Source: Pictodentalium vernedei
Lineage: Eukaryota; Mollusca; Scaphopoda; Dentaliida; Dentaliidae
Length of the DNA stretch: 64,000 nucleotides
Reading direction: 5' to 3'
Assembly: GCA_031216915.1 (NCBI GenBank)
Contig: CM062296.1
Span: forward strand, 452,104,287-452,168,286
The notes under the pieces were generated by a model that worked only from the letters and a program-made list of their open reading frames with translations, did not search any database and was not told the DNA's origin. Shown in pieces: positions 23,105 to 35,400 of this stretch; within the stretch, counting starts at the first letter, position 1; each line of letters begins with the position of its first letter. Both the position numbers and the translations under genes were made by a program.

Positions 23105-23829
23105 TGCATGATAAAAAGCCATCATTAATAGGTACAGTAAAAATTATTCTTGCACAAATACAAGAACAGGGAAGTCCCTCTTTTGGCCTTGTTTGCGAAG
23201 GTCACTGTGTATGCACTACTGTTACAGAAAATTGCTTGGTATTTGTTGGTACACTCAAAAAAGAAACACGAATCCAGAGCAAAATAGAAAAGCTCGTGCT
23301 TTTATTCACTAACTTCTTCACAGCACTCTATGACAAATTTCCCGATGCAAGCGATTTATTTTACGTGCATATTATAAGTTACGGGATGTTTAGTGGTCAG
23401 AAATGGGATCATGTGAGGCAAAGTGAGATCAATATTAGGCGAGACGTTAGTTGAAATCGGATGGAGGGCAAGTACAAGCACCCACTCCTACCCAACTGAT
23501 CCCACACATTTCTTTTGTAATGACACGCTATATTATTACATAATCAATCTATTTGTTATTCTTTAATTATCTTCCAACCCGAAGACTAGTCGGGTCGGAA
23601 GGTATCTAACGTGGAAGGAAAAGGCAGAACTCATGCCCAAAAGGGTTGGTATTCACACAGAATAGATAGACTGGTGGTTAATTGTTTATTTTCCGATATA
23701 TAGAGGATATCTAGTGTTTTTGAGTGGATACCGAAAATTAACCCATGATAGACACTCTCCCATAAATTGTAAAAAACAAGTGAACAAATTATGGTGACCA
23801 AAAATAATCTAGCACTCGACCAGTTAAAA
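23105..23829. other. No gene seen; small hairpin at 23565-23625
   Basis: Contains ATCTTCCAACCCGAAG...CGGGTCGGAAGGTAT near 23570-23604, related to the hairpin at 41515-41572. CACTCTCCCATAAATTGTAA near 23753 matches one arm of the palindrome at 54407-54470. Confidence 0.5.
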
Positions 23830-24294
23830 CCCTAAAACGTCACAAGTATGACAAGCATAACTTCCTCATTACTCAACTCTCAGCTCTGAAACTATATAAC
23901 CTGATTGATTCTTGTGATGTGGATCTTGTGCATGCTGTTTTTAGTTTTCATATTTCCACCTTTATCTAAAACAATGTCACTTTTAAAGTTTTTTTCTGTC
24001 GTTACTACTAACTAATCTATTGAGCTCTCTTATAATAAATTTTGGGAATACATTCTCCAGCAAGAACCACACCTAAAAAATTGGTACCGTCTTGGAGATG
24101 TTAAGGATTGTCGCCAAATTTTACGGTGAGGTTATTCACATCTACATCGTAAAAAATGAAATGACGTCGGATTTTCGTGACATTTTTAGTATTTTGTGTT
24201 GCTATAAAATTATCTGTTTTTTTTTATTTTTTTCGATTTTCACCATTTTTGACGTTTTTACGCCAGTTGAAGTTTTAGTACTTTCCAGCTTTTA

Positions 24295-24528
24295 CCGCTT
24301 TGAGCCTGAAAGGCCTCTTTTTCGGCCCACGGGTATGATACATCAATATTTCATTACGTATGATAGCGCTGAAGTGAATGGGGGTGAAGATCAATCAATA
24401 TTTTCAACGTGCAGCCCACATGCTGCACGTTGAAAATATTAATTGATCTCTACCCAAATAATAACTATGGACTCCTTCAACTGCTGCATTTGAACTGACA
24501 TCGAAGATACTACCACTGTTCAAAGGGT
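24295..24528. mobile_element. Family B palindromic MITE
   Basis: Left end CTTTGAGCCTGAAAGGCC, right end GTTCAAAGGG. Core AACGTGCAGCC / GCTGCACGTTG. Flanking TTAA is decayed. It is inserted in the 450-bp satellite. Confidence 0.8.
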
Positions 24529-25076
24529 TCAAACTTCAAAACAATGACACGCACATCTTTTTCGTCACTCTACCTACAGTTATGAAACTTTACAATTGTG
24601 ATTCTTGGGTTGATGTCGCCTCTAGATTTTCAAGTTTCCACATTTATCCAAAATAACGTCATTTTTAACGTTCTTTTTTATCTACCTTTTAATATTAACT
24701 CGTCTGTTGCTTTCTCCTTCTCTAAATGTCGGAATACATTATCCCACAAAACCATATCTAAAAACTTTGTACTGACCTTCCAAATTCTCAAGGATTATGA
24801 CAAAAGTTTAGGATGATGTTATTCACGTCAGTGACATAAAAAATTGAATGACGTTAGATTTTTATTAAATTTAGTATTTTGTTTAGCTAAAAAAACAACA
24901 GATAGCAGTTTTAAGTTTTTTTTCATTTATCGCAATTTTTGTCGTTTTTCCGGCAATGGAAGACTTATCACTTTTCAGCTTAGACGCCAAAACCCCAAAA
25001 CGGCGACACGTCCAACTTCCTCATTACCCCACATGTAGTTATGTATCTTCACAGCCTGATTCTTGGGTTTACATGT

Positions 25077-25860
25077 GGTATATACATATTATCGCTACAG
25101 GGAAGTGATCTGGTTCGTAGTACCACGTCTAGTTGAGGAAGTCAGATCGCCGGATTAAACGAGCTGCCGCATGCATCGAGTTTGAATCGGCGATCAGACC
25201 TCCTCAACGGGACGTGATGTGACGACCAGGATCACTTCACTGTAGCGATAAAGGATTTATTATATGACTTATAGTTTAACATCGCATGTCAGCGCTAGCA
25301 TTAACAATTTTTGGGGGGTAAATTGGATTGAAGTGAAAAAGAACTATTTTGTTTTTCAGTTATTTTTGTAACTTTGTATTGTCACATTCAACTCGAACAT
25401 TGACAAGGCAAAATTGCCCATTCCAGCTCGGAGTAAAGTACTCTCTGCGACGAGAAAAACTAATTATGCTAATTCGAACGCACCCGTAAATAGTCCGTCA
25501 TACTATAGTGATACGGAATCGGATTCCTCACTGTGGATTTTCCGGGTACCAGGAAAAGATCGTCCAACAGTAGTGATATTTAGAGGTTAACCCTTTACCC
25601 AACGTAACGGCAAAAACCGACAAGAGCTATTCTCAAAAATCGCCAATTAATTTTCATTATTTTTTCATTTTTTGTCTCAAAAACATAGCTTATGACCTCT
25701 CGTTGGAACGAGCTCGGTTGAGCTCGTTCCAACGAGGGGTCATAACCTATTTTTTTAGACAAAAAATAAAACAAATTAGTTATTCAACAATTGTTTTGCA
25801 AGTGTCGTCTGCTTTTCATGTCAGGTAAAGGGTTAAACTACATGGTCGCACAATAAATGC
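25077..25860. mobile_element. Family D element, long copy carrying a family A insertion
   Basis: Collinear with 10527-11083: TTATCGCTACAGGGAAGTG palindrome, GCTAGCATTAACAA, CATACTATAGTGATACGG, AACAGTAGTGATATTTAG and final AATAAATG. The family A1 element at 25591-25832 lies within its right half. About 538 bp without that insertion. Confidence 0.8.
25591..25832. mobile_element. Family A (subfamily A1) MITE with a related empty site
   Basis: TTAA at 25587-25590 and 25833-25836; ends CCCTTTACCCAACG and GGTAAAGGG. The host family D element without an insertion (near 11053-11067) reads GGTAAAATTACATAG where this one reads GGTTAA, insert, TTAAACTACATGG. The unoccupied site is therefore about the length expected from a clean TTAA duplication. 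Confidence 0.93.
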
Positions 25861-27844
25861 CGTTTTTCGTTTTCAAATTTTCACCTAAAACAACATCACT
25901 TTTAACTTTTTTTTCTCTTTCTGTTAACATCAACTCACTCATCTATTGAGCTCTCCTTCTCTATATTTTAGAAATACAAAGTCTTCAACCCAAAAACATA
26001 TTTAAAACATGATACTGATCTAGTCAATTCGGAACGATTGTGGTCGAATCTTAGGGTGACGATATCCACTTCAACGTCATAAAAAATTAAATGACTTCGA
26101 ATTTTTATGCAATTTTAGTATTTTTATTTTATAGAGCTTCTTAGGGGTCACCGGGATTTTTCAAAAGGGACTCGACTTTGATGTAAAAGGTTCACCGGGG
26201 TGCACTTGTACAAGTGTAGCCTCAGTGCCCCTCCCCACCCCCATGCAAGAGCATACTATGTGGGTCCGGAGGCATGCCCATCACTGGGATATGTTTTTAA
26301 ACTTAGTATTTAGTATCAAATGGAGCTCTCTGGTGGCCTTTGGTGGATTTTTGTGCATTCTCCATTCTTGAAAAAAAAACGTAAATAGGGTTTCGTTCGC
26401 ATCCCGTCACCATCCCATCACCCACCCCAGGAGACGACAATGAGCTTTGTAAATCAGCAGATAGCTTTTATTGGTTTTTCGACTTATTACCATTTTGGCG
26501 GTTTTACGTCACTTCAGATTTGTTCGTTCTTTACACACTCGTTAAAAACGCTATGGTTTTTCAAGGGTTAACAATCTTTTGTAGACACAAATTATCGTTT
26601 ACAGTTTACAGTTGACCACCCACACGTCAGTTAATATGAGTGAGTAGGAAACATGCGTACATAGAGATGAGTTCCAAGGTGAAACAGGTGAGAAAAACGG
26701 GAATCAAAAACAGAACAAGTGCGTGGGTTTCCCACATGTTCACGCGCGGTTTTAGGAGTTTGGAATGCAATGACCAATTTTGGCAGAATTTCTAGTAAAA
26801 ACACTGGAAGTTAGGAGTAGTGGGTCTCTGAAGCTATTCCACACTTTACTATCAACTGTCGGTGCCGTAATTTCAGTGTAGGATACGCACTGCTTGAAAG
26901 CGACAGGGGCGGTGGCAAACGCGTTCGAAAATCAACTGACATCTTCTCCTCGTTGTTTGACGATTCGACGTTGGAGGTGCTTCGTTGGATAACGTTTGGA
27001 AATTCTCTTCGCGATATCAAACTGATCCAGTTATCTTTTTTCGTCAGAACTGATTTTGGTGCGCTTTCCATGGGGCTGAGCTACTTTTTATTTTTTGTTT
27101 TATCATTTATGGCCGTTTTTTACGTTTTCCTGTCTATTGAAGTTTTCGCACTTTTGGTCGCCTTCGACCTCAAAAACGCCAAAAGATGGTGACACGTATA
27201 ATTTTCTCATTACTTAACCTACAGCTATAATAATTCAGACACTGATTCGTAGGTAATAGGTCCAGTGCGCGCCGATTTGGCGAGAATTTTCAAAACAACG
27301 TCAAATTTATGTCTTTTTCATTAACTTTTAATATCTACTCATATGTTGATATAGCATCCTTGTATTTTATATTTGGGGAATATATACTCCCAAGAAAATT
27401 ATATCTAAAATGTTTTGCTGCCCTGCGTAATTAGCGATGGTTACGGTCGAAGGTTTAGTGACGTCATCGGACATCAAAGTCTGGAAAAAAAATGGCGTCG
27501 GATTTTCATAAAATTTGAGTATTTTGTAGAGCTAAACATTAGCACATACCGATTTTTGTTTTTAAACATCTTCATTTTACGTGAATGGATGTTTTTGGTC
27601 ACTTTCAAACTCCAAACGCTAAAACTGTGACATACATAACTTCCGTATTACTCAACCTATACCTAGGACAATTCAGACACTGATTCTTTGGTGATATGAC
27701 AAGTGCAAGCAGTGTTTAAATCTTTACATTTGAATCTTTGTCCAAAACAACATCAGCGAAAGTATAATGGCGACCACCTTATTCAAAGCTCCTCGAAATT
27801 TTGGAAGTATGTTCTCCGACCAAAACATATCTAAAGTGTTGTCA

Positions 27845-27950
27845 ATTTTCAGTTGTGTGGTGGGTGGGAATGGACCTGTGATTGATGGGGACACAACATA
27901 TCCATGGCACCTAACATACCATGACTCTGCCCCAAAGAAGACAGTTTAAA
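27845..27950 (+). repeat. Dispersed repeat, copy in + orientation
   Basis: GTGGTGGGTGGGAATGGACC through ATGGGGACACAACATATCC to CTCTGCCCCAAAGAAGACA. It matches the reverse complement of 29102-29225. Identity of the parent element unknown. Confidence 0.65.
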
Positions 27951-28322
27951 CTAGATAACTGGGACCATAAGTACTACAAGATCCCCAGATTTGAACCATA
28001 TGTAGTGAAATTTAATTTTAACCTTTTTCAACTCTCAGTTGGCAGTGTTCAGATATGGCAGGACATCAATGTCCCAACAATTAGAGGTAGATCGATTCCA
28101 TGAAATTGTAGTATGTTTTAGAGCTTGAAAAATAAAAAAAAAACTTGTTTGGGCTTTTACATTTAACGTCATGTTTTTACGTCACTTTATGTTATGCCCC
28201 AACCCCGCTCATGTCACCGCCACACACCACATATTATGTAACTTAACACTATAATTATATCACGGACAAAGAAATGACTGAGGTCATATATTGTCAGATT
28301 TTTAAGCACATTGTCGGAAAAT

Positions 28323-28571
28323 ACAGTACGACCACCGTGGACTGGTCACTTTCGACGGGGTGGCAGTATTTCCGCGGACGCTATAATATAAGATTGTCAT
28401 CACTAATTACAGGAATAATGAACAAAAATTTAATTGATGAAGCACCGGGGTCAGCCCGGAGCTTCATTAATTAAAATTTTGCCGATGATTATTTTTATTA
28501 CCTACTAAAAGCACGCGTGGACATCACTGCCCACTCGTGGATTACGACTAGTCCACGACGACTTTACTGTA
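28323..28571. mobile_element. Family C palindromic MITE
   Basis: Ends TACAGTACGACCACCGTGG and CCACGACGACTTTACTGTA. Core GATGAAGCACCGGG / CCCGGAGCTTCATTAA. Inserted in old repeat sequence. Confidence 0.82.
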
Positions 28572-28574
28572 GGT

Positions 28575-28970
28575 AACGTTACTACGTTAATGCCAACTGA
28601 GGTTTGGAAAATGTAAAAATTAAATTTAACTGCATAAGTTTGAAATCAGGGGATATTTTAGCACTTATGGTCCAAGTCAAAAAGTTGAAAACATTTGGAC
28701 AATCCGTCTTGAAATACCGGTGATATGACGTCAGTTCCAACAGGTGTTAATCCAACCCCCCCCCCCCCCCCCCCCCCACACACACAACTGTTTTACCGTC
28801 CTAAACCACAAACTGCATAATTTACCAGTATAATTATCTCCAGGCGGATAAAGGACTCGTTGGGTCGTGATTGTCACATTTTTTCACCTTGTCGAAAATA
28901 GTTAACGCCATGACGTTAATGTCGGTTGAGGAACGTAAAACGTCAAAATTTAATTCCAATGCATACAGTT
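28575..28970. repeat. Diverged tandem duplication, about 326-bp spacing, with poly-C tract
   Basis: TAACGTTACTACGTTAATGCC near 28576 and TAACGCCATGACGTTAATGTC near 28901 continue with similar sequence (AAATTTAA...CTGCATAAG / AATGCATACAG). A run of about 27 C at 28751-28777 lies between. Confidence 0.55.
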
Positions 28971-29101
28971 GACATTAAGTGACATTATAATACATGTAAT
29001 CAAGATACAGCCACCTTCCACTCGTTGTGGGCCCACCTGGCGTTGGCCATTCTTTGTCGAATGACCTCAGGAAATCCGCTTTGTTATTTCAAACTTAGCT
29101 A

Positions 29102-29225
29102 GATTAAATATTGTCTTCTTCGGGGCAGAGCCGTGGTAGGTCCGGTGTGTCTTGGACATGTTGTGTCCCCATCACTCAAACGTCCATTCCTACCCACCAC
29201 ACATAAACACACGCTTTCAGTGAGC
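29102..29225 (-). repeat. Dispersed repeat, copy in - orientation
   Basis: Reverse complement matches 27845-27950 (GATGGGGACACAACATGTCC, CTCTGCCCCGAAGAAGACA). The 1.15 kb between the copies is not symmetrical, so this is not a simple foldback. Confidence 0.65.
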
Positions 29226-29800
29226 TTCCACTGGCTTGGCTTTCTGTTTGTTTTCTTATAATTGCTTTCTATTCCTCTTACATTTTTTTTCCTTTTATGC
29301 CCTATTGTCAATGTCTTGCAATTATTCCCTAATGGTTAATATTTGATGTTAACGGCTGGTGATCCCCTGGTTACAATAAATCCATCTGATTACTTTGGTT
29401 CATTGACCATCTCTGTATTTGGTGGCATGTTCATTACTTTGCCGATCCAATGTTCGAGAAAACTGCACTAATTGCGTGTCCTTCTAAATTATTATTATTT
29501 TGACATCCAAAAGTAGTCTTCAGGCCACCCTAATTGTAAGCATTTTGCAATTACAATATTTCCAAAGACGTTCCACATTTCCGCTGCTCTTATCCCCACC
29601 ATTTTGATAATGTCTCTTTTAAAGGAGGTTCGTGAATAGAAGAAATAATATTCATTAAATCCACCAGTAAAAAGCCTTCGTTACCATCCAATTCAGTGGT
29701 GTATTGTTCTCTTTTGTTCATAGCCAAGAATATGCTTGCAACCGGTATGGCTTGTAAATTGTCTGGCATTAACCCTTTAGCTTTGAAAACATTGTAAGTT
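29226..29800. other. No gene seen
   Basis: ACCATTTTGATAATGTCTC (29598) with its following sequence to 29639 recurs at 30852-30893, so a short dispersed repeat is present. A minus-strand ORF (29590-29874) enters the palindrome and is not recognised. Confidence 0.4.
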
Positions 29801-29938
29801 ATTGTGGTGAATTGGCCGTAACATTGTCTGATGTTTGCGGTACGGAGCTTATGTTCAACCGAGATGCGAAGCATCGAGATAGAACATAAGCTCCGAACCG
29901 CAAACCTCAGACCACGTTATTGCTAATTCATCACAATG
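29801..29938. repeat. Long palindrome (single copy)
   Basis: Arms of about 60 bp: ATTGTGGTGAATTGGCC... and its near-complement, with the inner part GGAGCTTATGTTC / GAACATAAGCTCC and tip GATGCGAAGCATC. Confidence 0.82.
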
Positions 29939-31048
29939 ACGTATATGTTTCGACAACGCTCTACAGGTAGCTCAAAACCCTCATCACGAAATGGACGAGG
30001 CAACTTGAATGCATAAGGCAACTTTAATGCTAAAAAAGTTAGTAAATAAACCTCTCGTGTACCCCGCGACGTTACTGGACATCAGAAAATCAATAACTTA
30101 GACAAAGGTCGAGTTCCTCCATCTCATTTCAAATTATGAACTTTCAAGTGGGTTATGAGTTTTCATTCATAGAATGCTCACTGGCCTCGAAAAATACGAT
30201 TTAATAGGCAGTATGCACTTTGAACCTGCTCCCATTATTATCATCTTTTCAAATATTTCACGTGGTGATGTCAGACGGTATCATATGCCACTGGATCCGG
30301 AAACATAGAAAAGACGAAGCGAGCTCTCGTCCAATCAGAGGGTGAGGATTTTAGTCTCATGGGAGCATTGTTTCGTCTTTAACATTGTATGCCCGCCACA
30401 AATAGCCTTTCTCTGTTTTGCCCGCCGTGGAAGCCGAGTGACTGGAAAATGGAAGGAGCGTTATTGCAATATATATTACACGACATCACTTGTTCAGCCC
30501 AGAGAAAAGTCAATAGAAAGGTACCAAACCAAATACAGCTGACTATGGGATATCTAAACACAAACACGTGACTTTGTGACTTTATAATACCAACTAATCC
30601 CATCATTTCCAGTTCTTAAAACTAGAAAATGTGTGTACGAGCACGGATTTTTCTGGGCGTCGACTTCATCCGCATTTGAGCATATTCCTATTGAGGTCAG
30701 GCCTGTTTCCAATTTCTAACATTTCCATTCCCAGTTGGTATCCAGTACAGGGGCGGTGGAGCCGGGGACACAGGATTCACGTCCCCCCCCCCTCTCCCCC
30801 ACACACACATACCAATTATAGGTACCTCAACGGCATTTTTCGACATAACATACCATTTTGATAATTTCTCTTTTAAAGAGGGTTCGTGAATTACAAAATC
30901 CTTGCTGTCCAGACAACTCTCACTTGGCGAATTTCACTACACATCACCTATACATATATGACCACATTGATTTTCAAGATTTATTGAATAAAAATAGAAA
31001 GCTCCAAATGGAGCGTATTTCAAAGGACGGTTTCAAAGATATGATTAG
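29939..31048. other. No gene seen
   Basis: Holds the second copy of the 42-bp repeat (30852-30893), a C-rich tract near 30783 and a short CACACACA run. No recognisable gene. Confidence 0.4.
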
Positions 31049-31281
31049 CCCTTTGAACCCGAGAGGCCGTTTTTCCGGCCCATGAACATGATATTTTATA
31101 AATTCATTAAGTATGATAGCTGGTAAGTGAATGTGTGGGGAAGACCAAGCAATATTTTCAACGTGCAGCCCTGAGGCTGCACGTTCAAAATATTAATTGG
31201 TCTACCCACAAATAATGAATATGGCCTCTTCCAAATGCTGTCATTGAATTGATATGGAAGATACCACCAAGTTTCTAAGGG
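31049..31281. mobile_element. Family B palindromic MITE
   Basis: Left end CCCTTTGAACCCGAGAGG, right end TTTCTAAGGG followed by TTAA (31282-31285). The left flank reads TTAG. Core AACGTGCAGCC / GGCTGCACGTT. Confidence 0.85.
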
Positions 31282-31285
31282 TTAA

Positions 31286-31850
31286 GTAAAAACAAAACAA
31301 ATAAATACGCTGAAGGCAGTGTCTTAAATAGAGTGGGTTCAAGGGTGAGGGGTAGCATATATAAATTTATATATTTTGCATGAATACTCCGCCCCACCAC
31401 CATTGACACCTCCCTCCCCTGAAGAAAAATTATTTTCCATCCTACACCCTTGCGGTACCCAGAAAGGTGTTACCCCCCCCCCCCCCCCTCCCCCCACACA
31501 CACACACTTTTTGGAGCTTCCGCCGCTTCTGATCCAGTATTAACATCCTGACTAACTGTTAAAGGGCTGGAGAAGTTTTTCAAAACTTCTTTATATTGAT
31601 CACTTCGAAACTTAATGTCTGATTTATCTTAACATATCCCCCACTCACGAAGAAATAAGGGGTATGCAGGATTACATGCACCCGACCCTGTGTCGGCGCG
31701 TGTGTTCGTGTCCGCATGAGCCACCCGACCGAAATCGTATATTTGCAATAATTTCACCATTAGTTAACGAATTGTGGGGCATTTATTTTGCCCCACTTAT
31801 TTTTTGTTTTAAAATTGAGATATACTGGATGCATATGTCCGTACGTCTGT
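31286..31850. other. No gene seen; poly-C tract
   Basis: C-run near 31472-31489 followed by CACACACACAC. No coding signal. Confidence 0.4.
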
Positions 31851-31879
31851 GCGTGCGTACCTCCGTACGTACCTTTTCT

Positions 31880-32400
31880 AAACTAGGAGCTGATAGTGGT
31901 CAGATCTTAATAAAATATTACATGGATGTCCAGCGTGACATCCTATTTTGGGGTGTGCTGACGGCATCTTCCACCTGGGATTTATTTCCCCTTTAACGTC
32001 AAGAAAAACACACTTTTTGTCCGTACGACACTGTAAATCAGCTGATAACGTTTAGATCTTAATGAAAGTTTACATGGATGTCCAGCATGACAATATCTTT
32101 CAGAGGCTATCAAGTGATGCTGTCTGTATCTTCCATCTGGGAGTTATGCCCCCTTATCTGGTGAGAGAAATACACATTTTGTTCGAACGAGTCCATACAT
32201 TACCCAGCCGATAGTGTTTAATTCTTTATGAAATCTTACATGCATGTCCAGCACGACATGCTCGTTCGGTCACATGTCAAAATGTGTTGTCCGCACCTTC
32301 CAACTAGGTATTGAGCCCCTTGTTTACATTCAGAAAAATACAATTTCTGTCTGTACGAGCCTGTAATTCAACTGCTAATGGTCCCCTTGTTCTTAATACC
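31880..32400. repeat. Tandem repeat, about 150-165-bp unit, three copies
   Basis: ACATGGATGTCCAGCGTGACA (31921), ACATGGATGTCCAGCATGACA (32072) and ACATGCATGTCCAGCACGACA (32238), each preceded by a GATCTTAAT-like stretch and followed by TCTTCCA-CTGGG and a GTCCGTACGA-type motif. Confidence 0.85.
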
Positions 32401-32470
32401 TGTCTGAAACAAGGCTGTTGCTCGGAAGATTCGTCACTAGTCCAAAACTGAATGGGGAGTGTGAGTGCTG

Positions 32471-32473
32471 CAT

Positions 32474-32532
<59 letters not shown>

Positions 32533-32534
32533 TT
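32471..32534. repeat. (ATTT)n microsatellite
   Basis: About 16 uninterrupted ATTT units. Confidence 0.97.
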
Positions 32535-33022
32535 ACCTCTTCCAGCATCTTTAGCTATATCATGACTTCAACATATGGATGAAGTCATGTTTAGCCAATC
32601 GTTTGTACCTATGCTGCCATCTTCTGAGGACCTCCACCCCTGGCGTTGGTTCCGAGTCCTATATTTTACCAGTAAAACATAACTTGTTTACCGCAGTAAA
32701 CAAGCATGGCCCCACTTCCCGAGGCTCCCACTGGTGTGTGTGTGTGGGGGGGGGGGGGGGGGTAATATCCTATAAGAGTTAATGCTTCTTAGCTTCTCTG
32801 AGTCAGTATTCGGTCTCAAAGGCGTGCTAATAGTTGATGTTACTTATGACCAGCGCATCAGATAAGGGGATAGTTTGTTACGTTGGGTATTGGGTAACAC
32901 ATGGAATACTAGCTTGACCATTCTGTCAGTAAAGAAGTGTGAGAACGAATTTTAGACGCTAGTTTCATATAGTTTTATGGTTAACTGTGATCACAAAAGC
33001 CGATAGATAACTTGATTTTCAA
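32535..33022. other. No gene seen; poly-G tract
   Basis: A short hairpin CATGACTTCA / TGAAGTCATG (32561-32589) and a GT run leading into about 15 G near 32748. 32924-33022 resembles the unit of the repeat at 33840. Confidence 0.45.
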
Positions 33023-33171
33023 GGGCATTACGGTTCTTTTGCGGCCCAGCAGAAATGAATAACAGCCCGAGGTCTTATAAGCGAACTGAGACGAAGCGAA
33101 GTCGAGGGTCACTTATAAGACAGAGGGCTGTTAATCATTTCTGGTGGGCCGCTAATAGAACAGTAATGCCC
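33023..33171. mobile_element. Palindromic MITE, ends GGGCATTAC / GTAATGCCC
   Basis: Arms of about 60 bp (GGGCATTACGGTTCTTTTG and complement; inner GAGGTCTTATAAG / CTTATAAGACAGAGG). One copy only. It lies in sequence related to the 33840 array. Confidence 0.8.
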
Positions 33172-33839
33172 CAGACAATCATGTTATAACTATTATTATC
33201 ACTGATAGCGTTGGACATTCAAGTAACACAAACTGACTGCATGTCAATAGTTTAATCAAATCCGAGAATAATTCAACATACTTGTCCTTTAATCAAGAAA
33301 TATACTGGCATTTTAATGTGAATAAAAAATGAACAATTAAGTTAAGTGTTTGAATATTCTTGAGATGGCATTTACTTTTTAAAGTTTTTAAAAAGCCAAG
33401 TACGAAACAACTGAAGCAAAAAATCCAGTATCGGAGTCTGACATCTTCAAACCACAGATTGATACATATCTATATTGACCTTATATTATTATTTGGCTCC
33501 CCCGCGTTCCAGCAGAGAGGTTTAAACCGTTTTAATTGACGTAATCGCCGAGATAACTGCTGTGAGGTTTGGGTTTTTTTTTCTCGCGTGGCATCCGGAC
33601 TTACAAAGCGGAAACAGAAGATTCGGAACTGGACGTAGTTCAGTCACGTGACATTTCGGGCTGCCGGGCGCTAATGGAAACGAGATACCATTAGTGGCCC
33701 AGCACGTCACGTGATGACTTGGGCATTTATCGCGTAGTAATGCCAAAGAAATTGGCGATAATGGCACGAGGAACGCCCCTAAAGTGGTAATAATCATTGT
33801 TAATAACAGCTCCGAAATCATAATAGCGGTCGACATTAT

Positions 33840-34330
33840 CTTGTCGTTTTCTTCTTTCATCAAGTAGAATTTCACTCGTCGGAAAAATGCAAGGACTGGA
33901 ATATGACGTGCTATTTTCATTTGATTTTATTGTTAACTTTGATCTCAAAAGCGAACAGATAATTCCAGTCGGATTGCGACTTACTCGCAATTCGATCGAA
34001 ACTGTCTTTCTGCTTTTCTCCCGTCACCAATGTAGAATTACATCCGTCTGAAAAGGGATGCGAGAACGAATTTGAGAATCTATTTTCACATATTTTTATT
34101 GTTTATCATGATCAGAACGCGGAAAAATGATTTAAACTGGGTCGTGAACCGGTCGAAAATATATTTCCGTTTTTCTTCCTACATCTATGTAGAGTGTCAC
34201 ACATCGGAGAAAAAAAAACCTAAGGTGCATTTTTACTTGTTTTTCTTGATTCGTTTTTAACTTTCCCTCATTTTGTTTATGAATCTCGACAGGTTTGCGT
34301 GTCGCGACCGAAATCGCGCGCCGATCGAGA
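33840..34330. repeat. Diverged tandem repeat, about 160-bp unit
   Basis: AAGTAGAATTTCACTCGTCGG (33861), AATGTAGAATTACATCCGTC (34029) and TATGTAGAGTGTCACACATC (34185) with similar downstream ATTTTCATAT...TTATTGTT stretches. Related sequence near 32924 shows the array is older than the MITE at 33023. Confidence 0.65.
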
Positions 34331-34584
34331 AAAATAGCAGTTTTTGATCACAGTACCGTATTGAGGTATTCAGATCTTGAAAGAACAGAATCTCCAAGCA
34401 ATTCTTCGTCTCTAGGACACAGCGGAACGTTTATTGCATCCATTTGCCTAATCGCATTGCCCTAAGACGTTCTCCAAATTCCAGTGAGTTTTGTGTACTG
34501 ACTGAGTGAATCAACCATTTTAAATATTGACTTGAAAAAAGTGGTTACCACTGCACCGTAGAGCCACCACTCATCTTCATTTAT

Positions 34585-34850
34585 TGTCTTGTAATTACAA
34601 GATACTAAATTATTATTCTGAAATAGTAACTAGTAATTACAAGTCATTAACTTGTAATTACAAATTAGCTAACTTTGAATTAGAAGTTATCTAAATTGAA
34701 ATTACAAGATATTAACTTGTAATTAAACGACAGTAACTGATAATTACAAGTTAGTATCTTGCAATTACAGTCTGCGGTCATGACAATTTAGTGCCTTGTA
34801 ATTACAAGTTTGTATCTTGCAATTACAAGTTAGTATCTTAGTATCAGAGG
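34585..34850. repeat. Palindromic minisatellite of CTTGTAATTACAAG
   Basis: CTTGTAATTACAAG and variants (CTTGCAATTACAAG, ACTTGTAATTACAAATT) recur about ten times, joined by TTAGTATC-type spacers of 7-12 bp. Each unit is self-complementary. Confidence 0.9.
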
Positions 34851-35400
34851 TTGTTCTAAGCTGTTGCAGGTTACTTTATAAATAGATTAGGTTCAGACAT
34901 TGACTGTTATACTCATATCTGCACGTCCTGCTGGTTCCGTGGTATTGACCTTCACATATTGACCTGTAAATGTCAACTTAATCGGAACACCGTGGAACTA
35001 AGATGTTGCCAAGTTGGCCCGTTCCACATTGTCACAACAATTGGAACGTGTTACTGAATTGATAGCCCGTTAGGAGACCGCATTTGTAAAATAATTCTTG
35101 AACAATAAAATCAACGTTCAGTTTCAACCTGAACAACATAGATTTTGACACATCATCGCAGACCTCATTCCAATGAGAGGTAGATTATGTTTTTGAAAGC
35201 ATTAGATTCGTCAGAATTGTCCTTCTCAGATAAAAAAAAACTATGGCGATTTTGAACTTTGGACCTTCTATCATAAAGTGATTTCACACATTTTATAACA
35301 AATCGTATACTTGTATTTTGAGCAGTGAACACTGTTCATTGGGCAGGGTGATCCCCTGTCACCTTATCTTTTTTTCTCTCAGCGTTAAAGTCATGATATC
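34851..35400. other. No gene seen
   Basis: AT-rich, no recognisable structure. Confidence 0.4.

Larger units (their letters stand above)
23830..28120. repeat. Degenerate satellite, unit about 430-460 bp, interrupted by MITEs
   Basis: Recurring landmarks are a GGAATACATTCTCC-like motif followed by ACCATATCTAAAA (near 24049, 24733, 25972, 27376 and 27808), CATAAAAAATTGAATGACG, TTTAGTATTTTG and TTACGTCA-type TTTTTACG motifs. After removing insertions (family B at 24295, family D at 25077) spacings are about 430-460 bp. Units are strongly diverged, so the array is old. ORFs inside have no domain. Confidence 0.7.
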
